Of a stretch of 64,000 bases of DNA, positions 61,444 through 64,000 are shown one piece after another; position 1 is the first letter of the stretch; the number at the start of each line of letters is the position of its first letter. The stretch comes from Dirofilaria immitis (taxonomy: Eukaryota > Nematoda > Chromadorea > Rhabditida > Onchocercidae): assembly GCA_024305405.1 (NCBI GenBank), contig JAKNDB010000085.1:558001-622000 (forward strand), read 5' to 3'. Both the position numbers and the translations under genes were made by a program. The notes under the pieces were generated by a model. The model did not search any database. It was not told where the DNA came from and was given only the letters and a program-made list of their open reading frames with translations.

Positions 61444-63845
61444 TTAAGCATCGTCCATATATACATCCATTTCTCCACTGCCACGATTTTGCGGTCTGTT
61501 TATTATTTCACAAAGCTTGGATGCTTGAGAAATAAGCTCCAGCTTTCGTTTACACTCATTTTCCAATTGCTTTTAAGTTGCTGTAACGTGAAAGTGATTG
61601 GCAAAGAATAATGCTCACGAAAATGCTTTCAAATAAAAAAAATAATCCGTATATTGATAAAATCACACTTAAATGTCAGTGCTTCGATAGAAGGATCGTT
61701 TGAAAAATAATCAAGGTATTAAGTCTTATACTCTTATTTTATTATGTTATCATTTTCTAAAACTTCTTACAAAAAAGAAAAAAAACCACGTTTAATGCCA
61801 AAATATGGTCACTGCTAATCCTATTTGTGAAGTAAAATCAATCAAACTTTTCAGATTCGTGCAATAAATATTAGTTTGCATCAGTGTTTTGCAGCCATTA
61901 TTTGGTTAAAACAAGTTTTTTGAAGCAAAAATTTTAAAGCATGCCGCAATTAACGAAACCAACAAACAACAAACATTAAAAATGACAAATTTTGAAAGCA
62001 AACATGCAATCATAAAGTTTCCAAATTTTTTAGGCACAAAATAAGTACTTGATTTATATGTGATTTTATTCAAAAATTTTTAAAGAATAAGTATAAGAAA
62101 ATCAAAATAAACCTCGTTTATTTCTTGCCGTAAGCGTGAAATTTCGCCAAAATATTCTTTTTCTTTCGAAATGGTTTCATGTTCGATTGCATCAATGTGA
62201 GAAGCCTGCAAAACAATTCGTCAAAAAACTCGATAAAATTATGAGACTCATTTTGTTATTCAGTATGCTATTGCATGCGTCCCAAGTATTATCTAGAGCA
62301 GAATCTTAGTTATGATGATATATATACACATAAGGAAAATAACCATTATAAAATGCCACAACATCAAAAAGAGTTAGTATGAGAAATGATTGGTTTTGAT
62401 TATCAAATATCCTAATAATCATGACGAATCACAATATTAATTGGAAATTCGACAATGGAAACTTACAAGATTGGCAAGTGCTGCTCGATACCTACGATTA
62501 CTTGCTTTCAACTCTGCAACTTTCGCCAAATTCATTTTATCTTTATCGTCATTCTTTTCATTTTTATTGACCTGCTTAAATATATTATATAATTCAATTT
62601 CTCTCTTATAATAAACAAAAACTTGCAACAGTTCACATTCAAATAAAAATTCAAATTAGTGATTAATGTTCGCGTTAGTAATATCAATCTATCTATTTAA
62701 TCAGCGGAGAATGATAATATTTCTCTCAAGCTGTTCTCAGTCCAAATTAGTTCAAAACTATCTCAGTTCAAATTATATCACCAAAGAAACCGAATCTTAA
62801 CTTCCCCGACCTTTATATTTTCCTTCTCCTGTAGCATATTTTCCACATCCTTCAACCATTTATGGAACTGATTAATGTCATGAACACTCGGTAGATGAGG
62901 CAACGTTATATTCGATGGTACAATTTTACAAAGCGTCTTGAATACATCGCAGTAATACTGTTGAACGGCTTTCTCATGATTTTTCTGTAGAAAAAAGTAT
63001 TATTTCATTCAGCTCAAATATATGGCTTGATGGGATTAAAAATATCTGCAATTATGCAATACTTCAATTTTGAAATCTTATTTCTTTTTATTTTTTCTTC
63101 CACCAAAATCAATCATGTCTATTTCGTTCAAAATCCACCTTGACTTCCTCTAAATGCTTCTTGAAAATAGTTTCTTGCTGCTGCGAAATTTCTACAACTT
63201 TGTAATTTGCCTCACGTAATTGCTGCAAAAAAACAATTATATTATTTGAAGAGTGAAATTCCCGGATAAAAAATTTGAAAGGGTAAAAAATTTTCACTTG
63301 CCAGATGACACCATTTACGATATAAAAAGTAGTAGCTTTTTTCTTAGTTTTTTTTTCTATATCGAAGGAATACTTTTTATTGACATAACACCAGTATATA
63401 TATTATGTTATGCCAAAATATATTATGCCAAATGAAAGTGCAATCTCGATAAATCTACCTTCAGAAAAGAGAATTAAACAAGACTTAATTTGATATAATT
63501 TGAAAAATTATATTTCTTTTTGCATTTGCCTTCCTCATTCTATTTAAAAATATTTGTTTTAATTTGTTTCCATACATTTGCTAGTTTAACCATCATCAAT
63601 GATTCCTGTATCACATGAACTACAGGGAAACAAACTGCCAAAATTGGTTTTCGAAATGCATATAACAAAAGATATATGAAGAAAAATAAATTCGTATGTT
63701 CAATATGTCGCATCTCGATGTGATCAACAAAATTCAGTTAACTGACCTGGTTTTGGTTTTTCAACTCCTTGATTTTCAATTTAACATTATCGTTGCAAAT
63801 TACAACATCATCTTTTGATGCCGACTGGACTTTATATTCCATCAT
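61444..63845 (-). CDS. Coiled-coil protein, possibly TACC/TAC-1-like (3' part)
   Basis: Six consecutive minus-strand exons, all phase 0 with clean GT-AG borders: 63747-63845, 63139-63222, 62811-62984, 62467-62571, 62113-62205, 61444-61569 (TAA). Together 226 residues: DDVVICNDNVKLKIKELKNQ; QLREANYKVVEISQQQETIF; KAVQQYYCDVFKTL with HKWLKDVENMLQEKEN; AKVAELKASNRRYRAALANL; IDAIEHETISKEKEYFGEI; QLENECKRKLELISQASKLC and an acidic end (YMDDA). Heptads run through most exons. The last exon resembles in register the end of the TACC domain (a LExxxEQKxxENxELxxICDDLI pattern), which suggests the spindle/centrosome protein TAC-1. This is a weak family guess, and other coiled-coil proteins fit. The first exon seen opens with MM, but the gene may begin beyond the window. 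Two of its exons recur as relics in the inverted repeat. Confidence 0.7.
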
Positions 63846-64000
63846 CTATAATAGAAACAAATTTTTAAGAAATGTGTTAGTCTGTATAAAAAAAACTTGT
63901 GTTTGTTTAACTAATGAAACTTTAAAAATCGACTTTTACAAAGCTTAATTTAAGCTATTGTACTAATTTATTTTGTTCAACATTTGTCATGAAAACACTT

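Overview
The window is AT-rich animal DNA with short phase-matched exons, TTTCAG-type splice acceptors and compact genes. This fits a nematode. Decayed copies of the Wolbachia type IV secretion genes virB8 and virB9, embedded in the chromosome, point to a filarial nematode. The species is inference; no ribosomal or mitochondrial marker is present.

Layout. (1) 1-16.9 kb is ordinary genic sequence on the + strand: a short-chain dehydrogenase/reductase (1091-3239, first exon not secured), a large unrecognised protein built from four copies of one module plus a Cys-containing C-terminal part (about 4.0-13.45 kb), and the peroxisomal docking protein PEX14 (14544-16912). (2) 16.9-22.2 kb is gene-poor, with degenerate repeats, a broken coiled-coil fragment and a scrap of zinc-finger sequence. 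(3) 22.2-59.5 kb is a duplicated, inverted region. A small inverted pair of C2H2 zinc-finger copies (22.2-24.5 kb) precedes a large inverted repeat. The right arm is continuous (51,580-59,532). The left arm is split into 24,921-27,832 and 37,014-42,013 by 9.2 kb carrying a carboxylesterase gene (31,479-36,665). The spacer between the arms (42,014-51,579) holds the longest zinc-finger copy (44,526-46,230). (4) 59.5-64 kb ends with a minus-strand coiled-coil gene (61,444-63,845, running off the window), possibly a TACC protein. Pieces of that gene also lie as relics in the inverted repeat.

Seven zinc-finger loci share one architecture where their 5' parts survive: a hydrophobic signal-peptide-like first exon, an intron, acidic 12-16 residue repeats with PLDLS-type motifs (the CtBP-binding consensus), then C2H2 fingers. 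Most copies are broken. The spacer copy, with 13 recognisable fingers and one frameshift, is closest to functional.

Many reading frames break at homopolymer runs, including in PEX14 and the carboxylesterase. This suggests either residual indels in a long-read assembly or real decay. It matters when judging which genes are alive.
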